Below, one piece after another: positions 24,722 through 32,660 of a stretch of 64,000 nt of DNA. The translations under genes and the position numbers were made by a program. Every line of letters begins with the position of its first letter. The first letter of the stretch is position 1. Source of the stretch: Subdoligranulum variabile (lineage in GTDB: Bacteria; Bacillota; Clostridia; Oscillospirales; Ruminococcaceae). The stretch covers positions 1 through 64,000 of the forward strand of contig QAKI01000024.1 in the NCBI GenBank assembly GCA_003343905.1. Reading direction: 5' to 3'. The notes under the pieces were generated by a model that searched no databases, had not been told where the DNA came from, and was given only the letters and a program-made list of their open reading frames with translations.

Positions 24722-25768
24722 ATGAAAGAAAACAGCTCGATCACCTACCGCGAAATGTACGGGCAGCCCGCATCCTTCCAGGCGATCCTGGACACCCTGC
24801 CCCAGATCGAAACCACGCTGGACGAAGTGTTCACCCAGCCCTACGACCAGTTGATCTTCACCGGCTGCGGTACTTCGCTCTATCTGGCGCAGACCGCCGC
24901 CTACCTGTGGCAGGCGTCCAACGCCACCCCGGCCAGCGCCGTGCCCTGCAGCGAACTGCTCTTTTTCCCGGAAAATTACATCAAGGGCAAGCGCACGCTG
25001 GTGCTGCCCATCACCCGCAAAAGTTACACCACCGAGGTGCGCATGGCCATCGACAAGGTACACACGCTGCCCGGCGTGACCAGCCTGGCCATCACCTGCG
25101 ACCCCGACAGCAGCCAGTACAACGAGCATTTCATCCTGGCCCCCAACACCCCGGAGGACAGCGTCATCATGACCCGCAGCTTTACTTCGATGGTGTTCCT
25201 GGCGCAGATCCTGGCCTTTTACGCGGCGGGCCGCACCGCCGAGATCGACGCCATGCAGAACTATGCCGCCGAAGCCCAAAAGCAGCTGGAAGCCGCCGAC
25301 GCCCTGGCGAAGCAGATCATTGCCGAAAACCCCGGCCTGAACCTGTTCATCACGCTGGGGCAGGGTGCGTACTACGGCGTGGGCAACGAGTGCATGAACA
25401 AGATGAAGGAGATGGGCATTGCCAACAGCGAGGCCTACTACAGCATGGAATACCGCCACGGGCCCATGAGCCTGGTGGACGAACACACGCTGCTGGTGCT
25501 GCTCTCCAACGAACATACCGCGGAGACCGACGCCGCCCTGATGCGCCAGATGAAGGGCTTCGGCGGCGTGACGGCGGCCGTCGGCCCCCACGTGGACCAG
25601 ATGGCGGACATCGACTACGCCCTCAAGACCGGCAACGGCTACAGCGAATTGCAGGCCGCTGCGCTGATGGGGTTCATCGGCCAGTTTTTGGGCTACCACA
25701 TTTCGCGGTCGAAGAACATCGACGCGGATTCCCCGCGCCATCTGACCCAGGCCATCGTCTTAAAGTAA
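24722..25768 (+). CDS. SIS-domain sugar isomerase/deaminase (AgaS/GlmS-C-like)
   Basis: A 348-residue double-SIS protein. The first SIS domain has FTGCGTSLYLAQTAAYL and the second ITLGQGAYYGVGNECMNKMKEMG and YRHGPMSLVDEHT, as in AgaS (galactosamine-6-P deaminase/isomerase), FrlB and GlmS isomerase domains. The expected reaction is conversion of an amino sugar 6-phosphate to a ketose 6-phosphate with release of ammonia. Start ATG 24722 follows AGGAGG. It is the last gene of the operon. With nagA, a ketose kinase and a class II aldolase in the same regulon it can complete a GalNAc/tagatose-type route. Confidence 0.87.
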   Translation: MKENSSITYREMYGQPASFQAILDTLPQIETTLDEVFTQPYDQLIFTGCGTSLYLAQTAAYLWQASNATPASAVPCSELLFFPENYIKGKRTLVLPITRKSYTTEVRMAIDKVHTLPGVTSLAITCDPDSSQYNEHFILAPNTPEDSVIMTRSFTSMVFLAQILAFYAAGRTAEIDAMQNYAAEAQKQLEAADALAKQIIAENPGLNLFITLGQGAYYGVGNECMNKMKEMGIANSEAYYSMEYRHGPMSLVDEHTLLVLLSNEHTAETDAALMRQMKGFGGVTAAVGPHVDQMADIDYALKTGNGYSELQAAALMGFIGQFLGYHISRSKNIDADSPRHLTQAIVLK

Positions 25769-25799
25769 AAACGGCGATTCCTCCCGCCGCATACAGCAG

Positions 25800-25840
25800 C
25801 CGCCGTGCCTGCCCCGACAGGGGCAGGCACGGCGGTTTTT
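25800..25840 (+). terminator. Terminator of the ABC/sulfatase operon
   Basis: A perfect 16-bp stem (25800-25815 with 25820-25835), loop GACA and a T5 run. Confidence 0.9.
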
Positions 25841-25874
25841 CATGAAAAGCAGGGCGGGGCACGCCCCGAATTTT

Positions 25875-25907
25875 AGATGATAGATAAAAGATAATAGATA
25901 ATAAATA
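25875..25907 (+). repeat. AT-rich 33-bp repeat, copy 1
   Basis: AGATGATAGATAAAAGATAA (25875-25894) followed by TAGATAATAAATA. Its reverse complement recurs at 42038-42070 with 31 of 33 matches. Both copies sit at the edge of interspersed repeat clusters, in opposite orientation 16 kb apart. Confidence 0.75.
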
Positions 25908-25941
25908 AGGTGGACCGCGGGCCTGCGGCCCGCTCAAACGC

Positions 25942-25961
25942 GGCGGGGTCAAGACCCCGCC
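25942..25961. repeat. 20-bp palindromic repeat, copy 1
   Basis: GGCGGGGTCAAGACCCCGCC, a near-perfect dyad, recurs identically at 26166-26185 and as reverse complement at 41792-41811, each time beside the larger interspersed repeat. Confidence 0.85.
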
Positions 25962-26000
25962 GGGAAGCGCACCGGCAGGTACGGCGCAACCGGGCAACGG

Positions 26001-26121
26001 AACCCCTCAGGTTGCGCCTATGGCGCAGCCAGCTCCCCTAAGAGGGGAGCCTTTGACGGGTTGCAGAGGAAAAAGCCTCCCCTTTCAGGGGAGGTGTCTG
26101 CCGCAGGCAGACGGAAGGGTT
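26001..26121 (+). repeat. Interspersed palindromic repeat, copy C
   Basis: Same dyad order and orientation as copy A (26-142): GCGCCTATGGCGC, AGCTCCCCTAAGAGGGGAGC, CCTCCCCTTTCAGGGGAGG and TCTGCCGCAGGCAGA. The whole stretch 25841-26300 is non-coding and repeat-rich. Confidence 0.85.
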
Positions 26122-26165
26122 TGGAACATTCCCTCAACCTGGAACCTTACGGGCAAGGGAAACAC

Positions 26166-26185
26166 GGCGGGGTCAAGACCCCGCC
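26166..26185. repeat. 20-bp palindromic repeat, copy 2
   Basis: GGCGGGGTCAAGACCCCGCC, identical to 25942-25961. Confidence 0.85.
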
Positions 26186-26343
26186 CTACGGACCGCTGCA
26201 AACGGGGCGGCTTTGCGCCAAATGTCCCGCAGGATGCGGGGCCCGCGCGGGAAGTGGCGGCCCGCCCGTTAAAAAGTTCCTTAGACGCAGAGCGGAAAAT
26301 ATGCTATACTGGAACAAAGACCCCAAGGGAAGGCGGTGAGCGG

Positions 26344-26565
26344 ATGGCGGGGAAAAGCAAATACACGTTTGAAAGCAAGATCCATATCTACCGGGCGACC
26401 CGGCGGATGACGCAGCAGGAACTGGCGGATCTGGTCGGCGTATCCCGCCAGACCATCATGCAGCTTGAACGAAACCGCTACAACCCCTCCATGCTGCTGG
26501 CATACAGCATTGCGCGGGTGTTTGATGTCACGATCGAAGATCTGTTTGCTTTTAAGGAGACATAG
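26344..26565 (+). CDS. Small Cro/C1-type HTH regulator
   Basis: A 73-residue XRE-family DNA-binding protein, almost entirely one HTH domain: KIHIYRATRRMTQQELADLV then GVSRQTIMQLERNRYNPSML, ending in FDVTIEDLFAFKET. This short YozG-like type usually regulates its own small operon. ATG at 26344 is taken, with GAAGG upstream; a GTG at 26338 is possible. It is followed after 3 bp by a small membrane protein gene, a pairing common in Firmicutes. A TATACT-like -10 lies near 26302. Confidence 0.85.
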   Translation: MAGKSKYTFESKIHIYRATRRMTQQELADLVGVSRQTIMQLERNRYNPSMLLAYSIARVFDVTIEDLFAFKET

Positions 26566-26568
26566 AAA

Positions 26569-26916
26569 ATGGAGGCTTTGTTCTACGCCTTTCTGTCGGA
26601 CCGGCAGGTGACCCTTGTGAATATGGTCGTCGGCGTGCTGCTGTTTATCGTCCTTCTGTTCCTGTTCTTCCGCAGGGACAGCCGGGATGAACGCGGCAGA
26701 AAGATCATCGGCAAGGCAAGCATCGCGGCGCTGGTCTGCTTTGCCATCTGCGCCACGGTGTTCAGCCATTATATGCAGTATATCGCCGTACAGCAGTCGT
26801 CCGGCGGCGCCCTTGTGCTGGACGCCATGCTGGCCGTGAACGCGGTCCAACTGATCTTCAACATAACGGTCGTGGTCGAGATAGCGGGCATCCTGATTTT
26901 AAGCCGCCGGGAATGA
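26569..26916 (+). CDS. Small membrane protein paired with the HTH regulator
   Basis: A 115-residue protein with about three hydrophobic helices (17-38, 50-72 and 88-110) and basic loops such as FRRDSRDERGRKIIGK. I do not recognise a named family. It is co-transcribed with the HTH gene, 3 bp apart. Such pairs often carry an unknown stress or membrane function. No catalytic motif is visible. Confidence 0.65.
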   Translation: MEALFYAFLSDRQVTLVNMVVGVLLFIVLLFLFFRRDSRDERGRKIIGKASIAALVCFAICATVFSHYMQYIAVQQSSGGALVLDAMLAVNAVQLIFNITVVVEIAGILILSRRE

Positions 26917-26939
26917 CCCGCCGCCTGACCATGCAAAAG

Positions 26940-26967
26940 CAGCCGTCCCGGACGGCTGTTTATTTTT
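26940..26967 (+). terminator. Terminator of the HTH/membrane pair
   Basis: CAGCCGT and ACGGCTG flank CCCGG, followed by TTTATTTTT. Confidence 0.75.
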
Positions 26968-27054
26968 ACCGAAATGCAAGAAATAGTTGACATATAGAAA
27001 GAAATATTATATCCTTTGGATAGAAAGCAAACACATGAAACAGGAGGTGTCAGG

Positions 27055-27660
27055 ATGAAAACAGGAAAAGAAACGGCGGATTTTGACCGGCTGCGGGCCG
27101 CCTTGAAGGCAAGGGGCTTCAGGGAAAAAGACGGCACGATCCCGGCTGGCAGGGCGACGGTTTTGGGGCTGCTCTGCGCGCTTCCGTTCGTTCTGGCGCT
27201 GGGCCTGCTGTACCGCTTTGCGCTGCGGGAAAGGGCGCATCTGGCCGAGGCCGGCGGGCTTTCGTTTTATCTTATATTCATCGCCATTCTTGCGGCTTCG
27301 GTCGTGGTGCATGAACTGCTGCATGGCATCGGCTGGGCGGTCGCAAGCGGCAAAGGCTGGCAGGCGGTCCGCTTTCATGCCGGCGCCATGATGCCAAGCT
27401 GCGCCTGCAAGGCGGCGCTGCAAAAGAACGCCTATCTGGCGGGCGTCCTGGCGCCTTTTGCGGTGCTGGGGGTGGCCAGCATACTGTTCGTTCTGGCGTA
27501 CCCCGGCACCGTGTCGCTGCTGACCCTGCTGGTGAATTTTACCGCCGCGGGCGCCGACCTGCTTATCGCCCTTCATGTGCTGCGGGAGGGCGACTGCCTG
27601 ATCGCCGACCACCCGACGCAGGCCGGTTACATCGCGTTTTACAGGCCATGTGAGCGGTAA
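27055..27660 (+). CDS. DUF3267 membrane protein with zinc-protease-like HExxH
   Basis: A 201-residue integral membrane protein with about four helices. Its VVVHELLHGIGWAV segment carries an HExxH motif on a helix, as in DUF3267/site-2-protease-like proteins. A second acidic metal ligand may be Asp in AGADLLIALHVL. Whether it is proteolytic is unknown for the family. ATG at 27055 has AGGAGG. TTGACA at 26987-26992 may be its -35; the -10 is poor (spacing only fits TATATC at 15 bp). It is monocistronic between two terminators. Confidence 0.75.
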   Translation: MKTGKETADFDRLRAALKARGFREKDGTIPAGRATVLGLLCALPFVLALGLLYRFALRERAHLAEAGGLSFYLIFIAILAASVVVHELLHGIGWAVASGKGWQAVRFHAGAMMPSCACKAALQKNAYLAGVLAPFAVLGVASILFVLAYPGTVSLLTLLVNFTAAGADLLIALHVLREGDCLIADHPTQAGYIAFYRPCER

Positions 27661-27678
27661 GCGGCAAAGCCCAAAACA

Positions 27679-27709
27679 AAAAAGAGGGCCGCCGGTGCGG
27701 CCCCCTTTT
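27679..27709. terminator. Bidirectional terminator
   Basis: GGCCGC and GCGGCC with A-run on the left and T-run on the right, between convergent genes ending at 27660 and 27733. Confidence 0.75.
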
Positions 27710-27732
27710 GGGTGCAGTGGTTTGGGTATCCG

Positions 27733-28902
27733 TTACGCCTGCGCGGCGAAGGCTTCGACCCCGCGCTTGAGCCGTTCCAGCCCGTCCTGCAGGCGGGCGC
27801 GGGGGCAGGCCAGGTTCATGCGCAGGAAAGCCCCGCCGTTGCCCCGGTACACCCCGCCCGCCGAAAGCCGCAGGCCGGTGGCCCTGCGCAAAAAGGCGGC
27901 CAGGGCGGCGGCGTCATCGGTCAGGGCGCTGCAGTCCAGCCACAGCAGGTAGGTCCCGTGGGACACCACCGCCCGCAGCACGGGCAGTTCCCGGCCGATA
28001 AATTCCCGCGCGGCCGCCTTGTTTTCGGCCAGGTAGGCGCGCAGGGCGTCCAGCCAGGGGCCGCCTTTGGTGAAGGCGGCCACGGCGGCTTCGGCGGCAA
28101 AGCAGTTGGGCTCGGCCACTTCGTCGGTGTTCAGCGCGCGCCAGACCTTGTGGCGCAGTGCCGGGTCGGGCACCGACACCGCCGAAGTCTGCAACCCCGC
28201 CAGGTTGAACGCCTTGGTAGGGGCCAGGCAGGTGACGCTGTTGGCCCGGCATTCCTCCGACGCGGCGGCAAAGGGGGTGTAGGCCCAGCCGGGGTCGGTC
28301 AGGTCGCAGTGGATCTCGTCCGAGAGGACCACCACATGGTGTCGGGCGGCCAGCGCGCCGATGCGCGCCAGCGTTTCCTTGTCCCAGATCTGGCCCGTGG
28401 GGTTGTGGGGGTTGCACAGGATCATCAGCGTGGTCTGGGGATCGGCCAGCTTGGCGTCCAGGTCCGCCCAGTCGATGGCGTAGGCCCCGTCGGCATAAGT
28501 CAGCGGGCATTCCAGCACCAGGCGGCCGTTGTTCTCGATGGAATGGTAAAAAATATCGTACACCGGGGTCAGGACCAGCACCTTCTCGGCCGGGGTGGTC
28601 AGCTTGCGCACCACGCTGGAGATGGTGGGGATCACGCCGGTGGAAAAGATCAGCCAGTCCCGCTGCATGGCAAAACCGTGGCGGGTGCGCCACCAGCCCG
28701 TGATGGCGTCGTACCATTCGTCGGGCAGGTCGGTGTAGCCGTACACCGGGTGGGCGGCCCGCTGCTGCACGGCGGCGGCGATCTCCGGCGCGGTGGCAAA
28801 GTCCATATCGGCGATCCACATGGGTAGTTCGCCGTCGGGGGCGTCCCACTTGGTGCTGTGGGTGCCCCGGCGGTCGATCAGCCGGTCGAAATCATAGGTC
28901 AT
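27733..28902 (-). CDS. patB: PatB/MalY-type C-S lyase (cystathionine beta-lyase-like)
   Basis: A 389-residue PLP enzyme of aminotransferase class I/II in the PatB/MalY subgroup. It opens with FDRLIDRRGTHSTKWD and contains LPMWIADMDF, NPHNPTG, the SDEIHCDL aspartate site and the PLP lysine in APTKAFNLAG. These enzymes cleave cystathionine or cysteine conjugates to thiol, pyruvate and ammonia. ATG at 28902 is chosen. It is the last gene of an operon with an amino-acid ABC importer, which strongly suggests a sulfur amino acid substrate. Confidence 0.9.
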   Translation of the reverse strand: MTYDFDRLIDRRGTHSTKWDAPDGELPMWIADMDFATAPEIAAAVQQRAAHPVYGYTDLPDEWYDAITGWWRTRHGFAMQRDWLIFSTGVIPTISSVVRKLTTPAEKVLVLTPVYDIFYHSIENNGRLVLECPLTYADGAYAIDWADLDAKLADPQTTLMILCNPHNPTGQIWDKETLARIGALAARHHVVVLSDEIHCDLTDPGWAYTPFAAASEECRANSVTCLAPTKAFNLAGLQTSAVSVPDPALRHKVWRALNTDEVAEPNCFAAEAAVAAFTKGGPWLDALRAYLAENKAAAREFIGRELPVLRAVVSHGTYLLWLDCSALTDDAAALAAFLRRATGLRLSAGGVYRGNGGAFLRMNLACPRARLQDGLERLKRGVEAFAAQA

Positions 28903-28928
28903 GGCAGGGGGCTCCTTTCCGGGCGCGG

Positions 28929-29783
28929 TCATTCGCTGGTCACGTCGGCGCCGAAATACTGCTCCGACAGGGCGGCCAGTTCGCCGGACTCGCGCATTTC
29001 GTCCAGCGCCTCGTTGATGGCGGCCACCAGCCGCTCGTTGCCCTTGGGCACCGGGATGCTGGAGGACGTGGTGGTGTCGGTCTCGGCCACGATCTTGACC
29101 GCGGCGTCGGGGTGCTTGTTCAGGTAGTCGTAGAAGGCGGTCTCGGCGTTGAGCATGCAGTCCGCCCGGCCGCTCAGGATCAGTTCGATGCCCTGGGCCA
29201 CGGCGTCCACGCTGACCAGTTCGGCGCCGTAGGCTTCGGCCTGCTGGCCCCAACTGCTGGTCATGTTCTGGGCCGCCCGCTTGCCCGCCAGGTCGTCAAA
29301 GCCGGTGATGTCGGTGTTGTCGGCGCCCACCAGCAGTGCGCCGTGGACGTAGGTGTACGGCTCCGAGAAGTCGTATTTCTGGCGGCGCTCGTCAGAGGCT
29401 TCGACCTCGTTCACCACCAGGTCGATACGGCCGGAATCCATGCTGGCGAACAGGGAATCCCACTCCGCTTCCACGAACTGGATGTCCACGCCCAGGTGCT
29501 TGGCCACGCCGCGGGCCACGTCCACGTCAAAGCCCACGAGCTCGCCGTCCTCGTTGTGGTAGCTGTTGGGGGAGTAGGTGCCCTCGGTGCCCACGATCAT
29601 CACGCCCGCCTGCTGGATCTTGTCCAGCAGGTCGCCGTCCCCGGCGGTTTCGGCCGTGGCGGCGCTCCCGGCGGCGTCGGGGGCAGAGGAAGCGGCGGAA
29701 CCGGCGCTGCCGCCGGTGCAGCCTGCCAGCAGAGTGCCGGCCATCGCCAGCGCCAGGGCGGCGGTCAGAGTTTTCTTCTTCAT
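28929..29783 (-). CDS. Amino-acid (cystine-type) ABC transporter binding lipoprotein
   Basis: A 284-residue family 3 solute-binding protein. Signal peptide with lipobox LLAGC near residue 22, Ala/Ser-rich linker, then the binding fold (GVMIVGTEGTYSPNSYHNEDGELVGFDVDVARGVAKHL is the classic opening, residues about 57-94 in part). Length and motifs fit cystine/polar amino acid binders such as TcyA. Operon with ATPase, permease and PatB supports cystine or cystathionine-like cargo. Confidence 0.88.
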   Translation of the reverse strand: MKKKTLTAALALAMAGTLLAGCTGGSAGSAASSAPDAAGSAATAETAGDGDLLDKIQQAGVMIVGTEGTYSPNSYHNEDGELVGFDVDVARGVAKHLGVDIQFVEAEWDSLFASMDSGRIDLVVNEVEASDERRQKYDFSEPYTYVHGALLVGADNTDITGFDDLAGKRAAQNMTSSWGQQAEAYGAELVSVDAVAQGIELILSGRADCMLNAETAFYDYLNKHPDAAVKIVAETDTTTSSSIPVPKGNERLVAAINEALDEMRESGELAALSEQYFGADVTSE

Positions 29784-29829
29784 GGTAGGTCCTCCTTGAA
29801 AAATTCGGGATGTGTGCGGCCGGGGGGCG

Positions 29830-30582
29830 TCAGTCCTTGCCCTGCCCGGCGTTCAATGTTTGCAAAAAGGCGCGGGTGCGTTCCTCCCGCGGGTGGGCGA
29901 AGAACTCCGCGGACGGCCCGCTTTCCACCACCACGCCGTGTTCCATGAACACCACCTTGCTGGATACATTGCGGGCAAAGCCCATCTCGTGGGTGACGAC
30001 CAGCATGGTCATGCCCTCGTCGGCCAGCGTGCGCATGACGGCCAGCACCTCGCCGGTCAGTTCGGGGTCCAGGGCGGAGGTCGGCTCGTCAAAATAGATG
30101 ACGGCGGGCTGGGCCGCGATGGCGCGGGCGATGGCCACCCGCTGCTGCTGCCCGCCCGAAAGCTGGCTGGGGTAGGCGTCTCGCCGGTCCAGCAGGCCTA
30201 CTTTGGCAAGAGCCTGTTCGCCCAGCGCCACGGCCTGGGCGCGCGGCATCCTGCGGCCGACGATCAGCCCCTCGGTCACGTTTTGCAGGGCGGTCTTGTT
30301 GCGGAACAGGTTGTAGTTCTGGAACACGAAGGCGGTCTTTTTGCGCAGCCGGGCAATGTCTTTTTTGCCGATGCCCGGCAGGTCGAAGCGTTCGCCGTCC
30401 AGCGTCAGCGCGCCGCCGTCGGCCCGTTCCAGAAAGTTGATGCACCGCAGCAGCGTGGTCTTGCCGGAACCGCTCGGCCCCAGGATGGCGACCACGTCGC
30501 CTTTGTCCACCTGCAAGTCCACGCCCTTGAGCACTTCCAGCCCGTCAAAGGTCTTGCGGATGTTTTCGGCTTTCAGTAACAT
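29830..30582 (-). CDS. Amino-acid ABC transporter ATP-binding protein
   Basis: A 250-residue ATPase with Walker A GPSGSGKTT, Q-loop FQNYNLFRNKT, signature LSGGQQQR, Walker B VIYFDEPTSALDP and switch His in VVTHEMGF. It belongs to the polar amino acid (GlnQ/TcyC) subfamily. ATG at 30582. It lies 12 bp after the permease and 46 bp before the binding protein on the minus strand, and energises this importer. Confidence 0.94.
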   Translation of the reverse strand: MLLKAENIRKTFDGLEVLKGVDLQVDKGDVVAILGPSGSGKTTLLRCINFLERADGGALTLDGERFDLPGIGKKDIARLRKKTAFVFQNYNLFRNKTALQNVTEGLIVGRRMPRAQAVALGEQALAKVGLLDRRDAYPSQLSGGQQQRVAIARAIAAQPAVIYFDEPTSALDPELTGEVLAVMRTLADEGMTMLVVTHEMGFARNVSSKVVFMEHGVVVESGPSAEFFAHPREERTRAFLQTLNAGQGKD

Positions 30583-30594
30583 GGGGGTCCCTCC

Positions 30595-31254
30595 TCAGGC
30601 GTAAACGCTCAGTTTTTTCTCGCCTACGGCCTGCAGCTTCGTCAGCACCGTGCAGAACAGCAGGTAGATCAGGCCGACTTCGATGTACAGCGCCAGCGGT
30701 TCGGCGGTCAGCGCCACGATGCGCTCGGTCGCCATGAACATTTCGGTCACCGTGATGTTGGCCGCCAGCGAGGTGTCCTTCACCATGCCGATCAGCGAGT
30801 TGGACAGCGGCGGGAACGCCGTGCGCAGCGCCTGCGGCAGCACGATGCGCCGCATGGACTGCCCCCAGCTCAGGCCCGCGCACTCGGCGGCTTCCAGCTG
30901 GCCCACGGGCACCGCTTCCAGCGCGGCGCGGATGGTCTCGGCGCAGTAGGCGCCCTGATTGATGGAGAACACCAGGACCGCCGCCGGGAAGGCGTCGATC
31001 AGGATGCCCACATGGGGCAGGCCGTAGAACACCACAAAAAGCTGCACCAGCAGCGGCGTGCCGCGGATCACCCAGATATAGAACCGGGCGAACTGGCGCA
31101 GCACCGGCACTTTGGCAAACTGCACCAGCGCCATCGTCACCGCAATGACCAGCCCGATGGCAAAGGAGATCGCAGTCAGCGGAATGGTCATGGTCAGCCC
31201 CGGGATCAGGATCTGCCAGAAGGATTCCACCAGCAGGTTTACAAGGTGACTCAT
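30595..31254 (-). CDS. Amino-acid ABC transporter permease
   Basis: A 219-residue HisM/TcyB-type permease with about five helices, the family phrase VIRGTPLLVQLFVVFYGLP and an EAA-like loop (EAAECAGLSWGQSMRRIVLPQ). The start is ATG 31254; the longer open frame upstream runs through the promoter and is not used. It is the first gene of the four-gene minus-strand operon permease, ATPase, binding protein, patB. Confidence 0.92.
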   Translation of the reverse strand: MSHLVNLLVESFWQILIPGLTMTIPLTAISFAIGLVIAVTMALVQFAKVPVLRQFARFYIWVIRGTPLLVQLFVVFYGLPHVGILIDAFPAAVLVFSINQGAYCAETIRAALEAVPVGQLEAAECAGLSWGQSMRRIVLPQALRTAFPPLSNSLIGMVKDTSLAANITVTEMFMATERIVALTAEPLALYIEVGLIYLLFCTVLTKLQAVGEKKLSVYA

Positions 31255-31384
31255 CTTCGTTTTCCTTCCTGTGGCGGGCGCAGCGGCCCGCCGTCTGTCG
31301 TGTGCGCGCACGGGGCGCGGGCGGCCGGGGTCCGGGCGCGCGGGGGCGGTCTGCCGTGTGTGCGCGGTTTTCCCGGACCGAATC

Positions 31385-31414
31385 ATTATAAACCAGCGGG
31401 GCCGCCCATTACAA
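31385..31414 (-). promoter_or_regulatory. Promoter of the cystine-type operon
   Basis: On the minus strand TTGTAA (31409-31414), 18-bp spacer, TATAAT (31385-31390). It leaves a leader of about 125 nt with a GC-rich hairpin before the permease. Confidence 0.7.
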
Positions 31415-31446
31415 GTACTTACCTGCATTACCGTACCCCCGGCGGC

Positions 31447-31475
31447 TTGCAGGCGCGGGGCCGCCTTGCTATAAT
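31447..31475 (+). promoter_or_regulatory. Promoter of the sulfatase-maturase gene
   Basis: TTGCAG (31447-31452), 17 bp, TATAAT (31470-31475) with extended TGC. It is divergent from the cystine operon. Confidence 0.75.
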
Positions 31476-31513
31476 AAAGGAAAACCCCGCACCCGGAAAG
31501 GAGAGCTGCCCCC

Positions 31514-32647
31514 ATGCACATCAATCTGCTCATCAAACCGGCTTCCAGCCTGTGCAATATGCGCTGCCGCTACTGCTTCTACGAGGACGAAGCCGCCAAC
31601 CGCGAAACGGCCAGCCTGGGCGTCATGAGCCGGGACACCGCCGCGCTGCTGATCCGCCAGGCATTGGACGCCGCCGGATGGGACGGCAGCGTCAGCTTTA
31701 CCTTCCAGGGCGGGGAGCCCACGGTGGCGGGACTGGACTTTTTCCGGGATTTTGTCAAAATGGTGGGGGAACAGAACACCCAACACCTGCCGGTGGACTA
31801 TTCGATCCAGACCAACGCCCTGGCGCTGGATGGGGAATGGGCGGAATTTTTGGCCCGCAACCGCTTTTTGACCGGCATTTCGCTGGACGGCGACAAGGAC
31901 CTGCACGATGCGTTCCGCGTGGACGCGGCGGGCAAGGGCACCTGGAACCGGGTGCAGAAGAACCTGCGGCTGCTGCAAAAAGCCGGGGTGGAATGCAACC
32001 TGCTGTGCGTGGTGACGCGCCGCTGCGCCAAAAGCGCCGTGCGCATCTACCACGCCCTGCAAAAGACCGGCGTGGGCTACCTGCAATTCATCCCCTGCCT
32101 GGACCCGCTGGGCGAGGAACGCGGCCAGCGGCCCTGGTCGCTGACGCCGGAGGATTACGGCGCGTTCCTGTGCGCCCTGTTCGACGAATGGTACCGCGAC
32201 TGGGCCGCCGGGCACTACACCAGCGTGCGCCTGTTCGAAGACTATGTGTACCTGGCCATGGGCCTGCCCGCGGGCACCTGCGCCACCAGCGGAAGCTGCG
32301 GGGCGTACTCGGTCATCGAGGCCGACGGCAGCGTGTACCCCTGCGACTTCTTTGCGCTGGACGGCTGGAAGCTGGGCAACATCCACGAAACGCCGCTGGC
32401 CGCCCTGCGGGACTGCGGGCGGGAACAGGACTTTTTGCAGGACGGCTTACGCCGCCCTGCGCCCTGCGCGGACTGCCGCTGGCGGGACCTGTGCTTCGGC
32501 GGCTGCAAGCGGGACTGGACCGCCGGCGCGGCGGGCGTCCGGCAGAATTATTATTGCGAAGCCTTCCGGCGGTTCTTCGCCCATGCAGAGCCCCGCCTGC
32601 GGCAGATCGCCGCCGCCGAGCAGCGCGCCCGGCGCATGGGGCTGTGA
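31514..32647 (+). CDS. Anaerobic sulfatase-maturating radical SAM enzyme (anSME-like)
   Basis: A 377-residue radical SAM/SPASM protein. The AdoMet cluster cysteines are Cys14, Cys18 and Cys21 in LCNMRCRYCFY; GGEPT follows, and the C-terminal SPASM cysteines lie in CATSGSCGAYSV, YPCDFF, CADCRWRDLCFGGC and YYCEAF. Length and motif spacing match anSME, which oxidises the Cys or Ser of the sulfatase motif to formylglycine without oxygen. The only sulfatase visible is the cytosolic CIPAR enzyme at 21658-23106, a suitable client. ATG 31514 has GAAAGGAGAG. It is next to a GNAT gene. Confidence 0.87.
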   Translation: MHINLLIKPASSLCNMRCRYCFYEDEAANRETASLGVMSRDTAALLIRQALDAAGWDGSVSFTFQGGEPTVAGLDFFRDFVKMVGEQNTQHLPVDYSIQTNALALDGEWAEFLARNRFLTGISLDGDKDLHDAFRVDAAGKGTWNRVQKNLRLLQKAGVECNLLCVVTRRCAKSAVRIYHALQKTGVGYLQFIPCLDPLGEERGQRPWSLTPEDYGAFLCALFDEWYRDWAAGHYTSVRLFEDYVYLAMGLPAGTCATSGSCGAYSVIEADGSVYPCDFFALDGWKLGNIHETPLAALRDCGREQDFLQDGLRRPAPCADCRWRDLCFGGCKRDWTAGAAGVRQNYYCEAFRRFFAHAEPRLRQIAAAEQRARRMGL

Positions 32648-32660
32648 AAGGGGAATGTAT

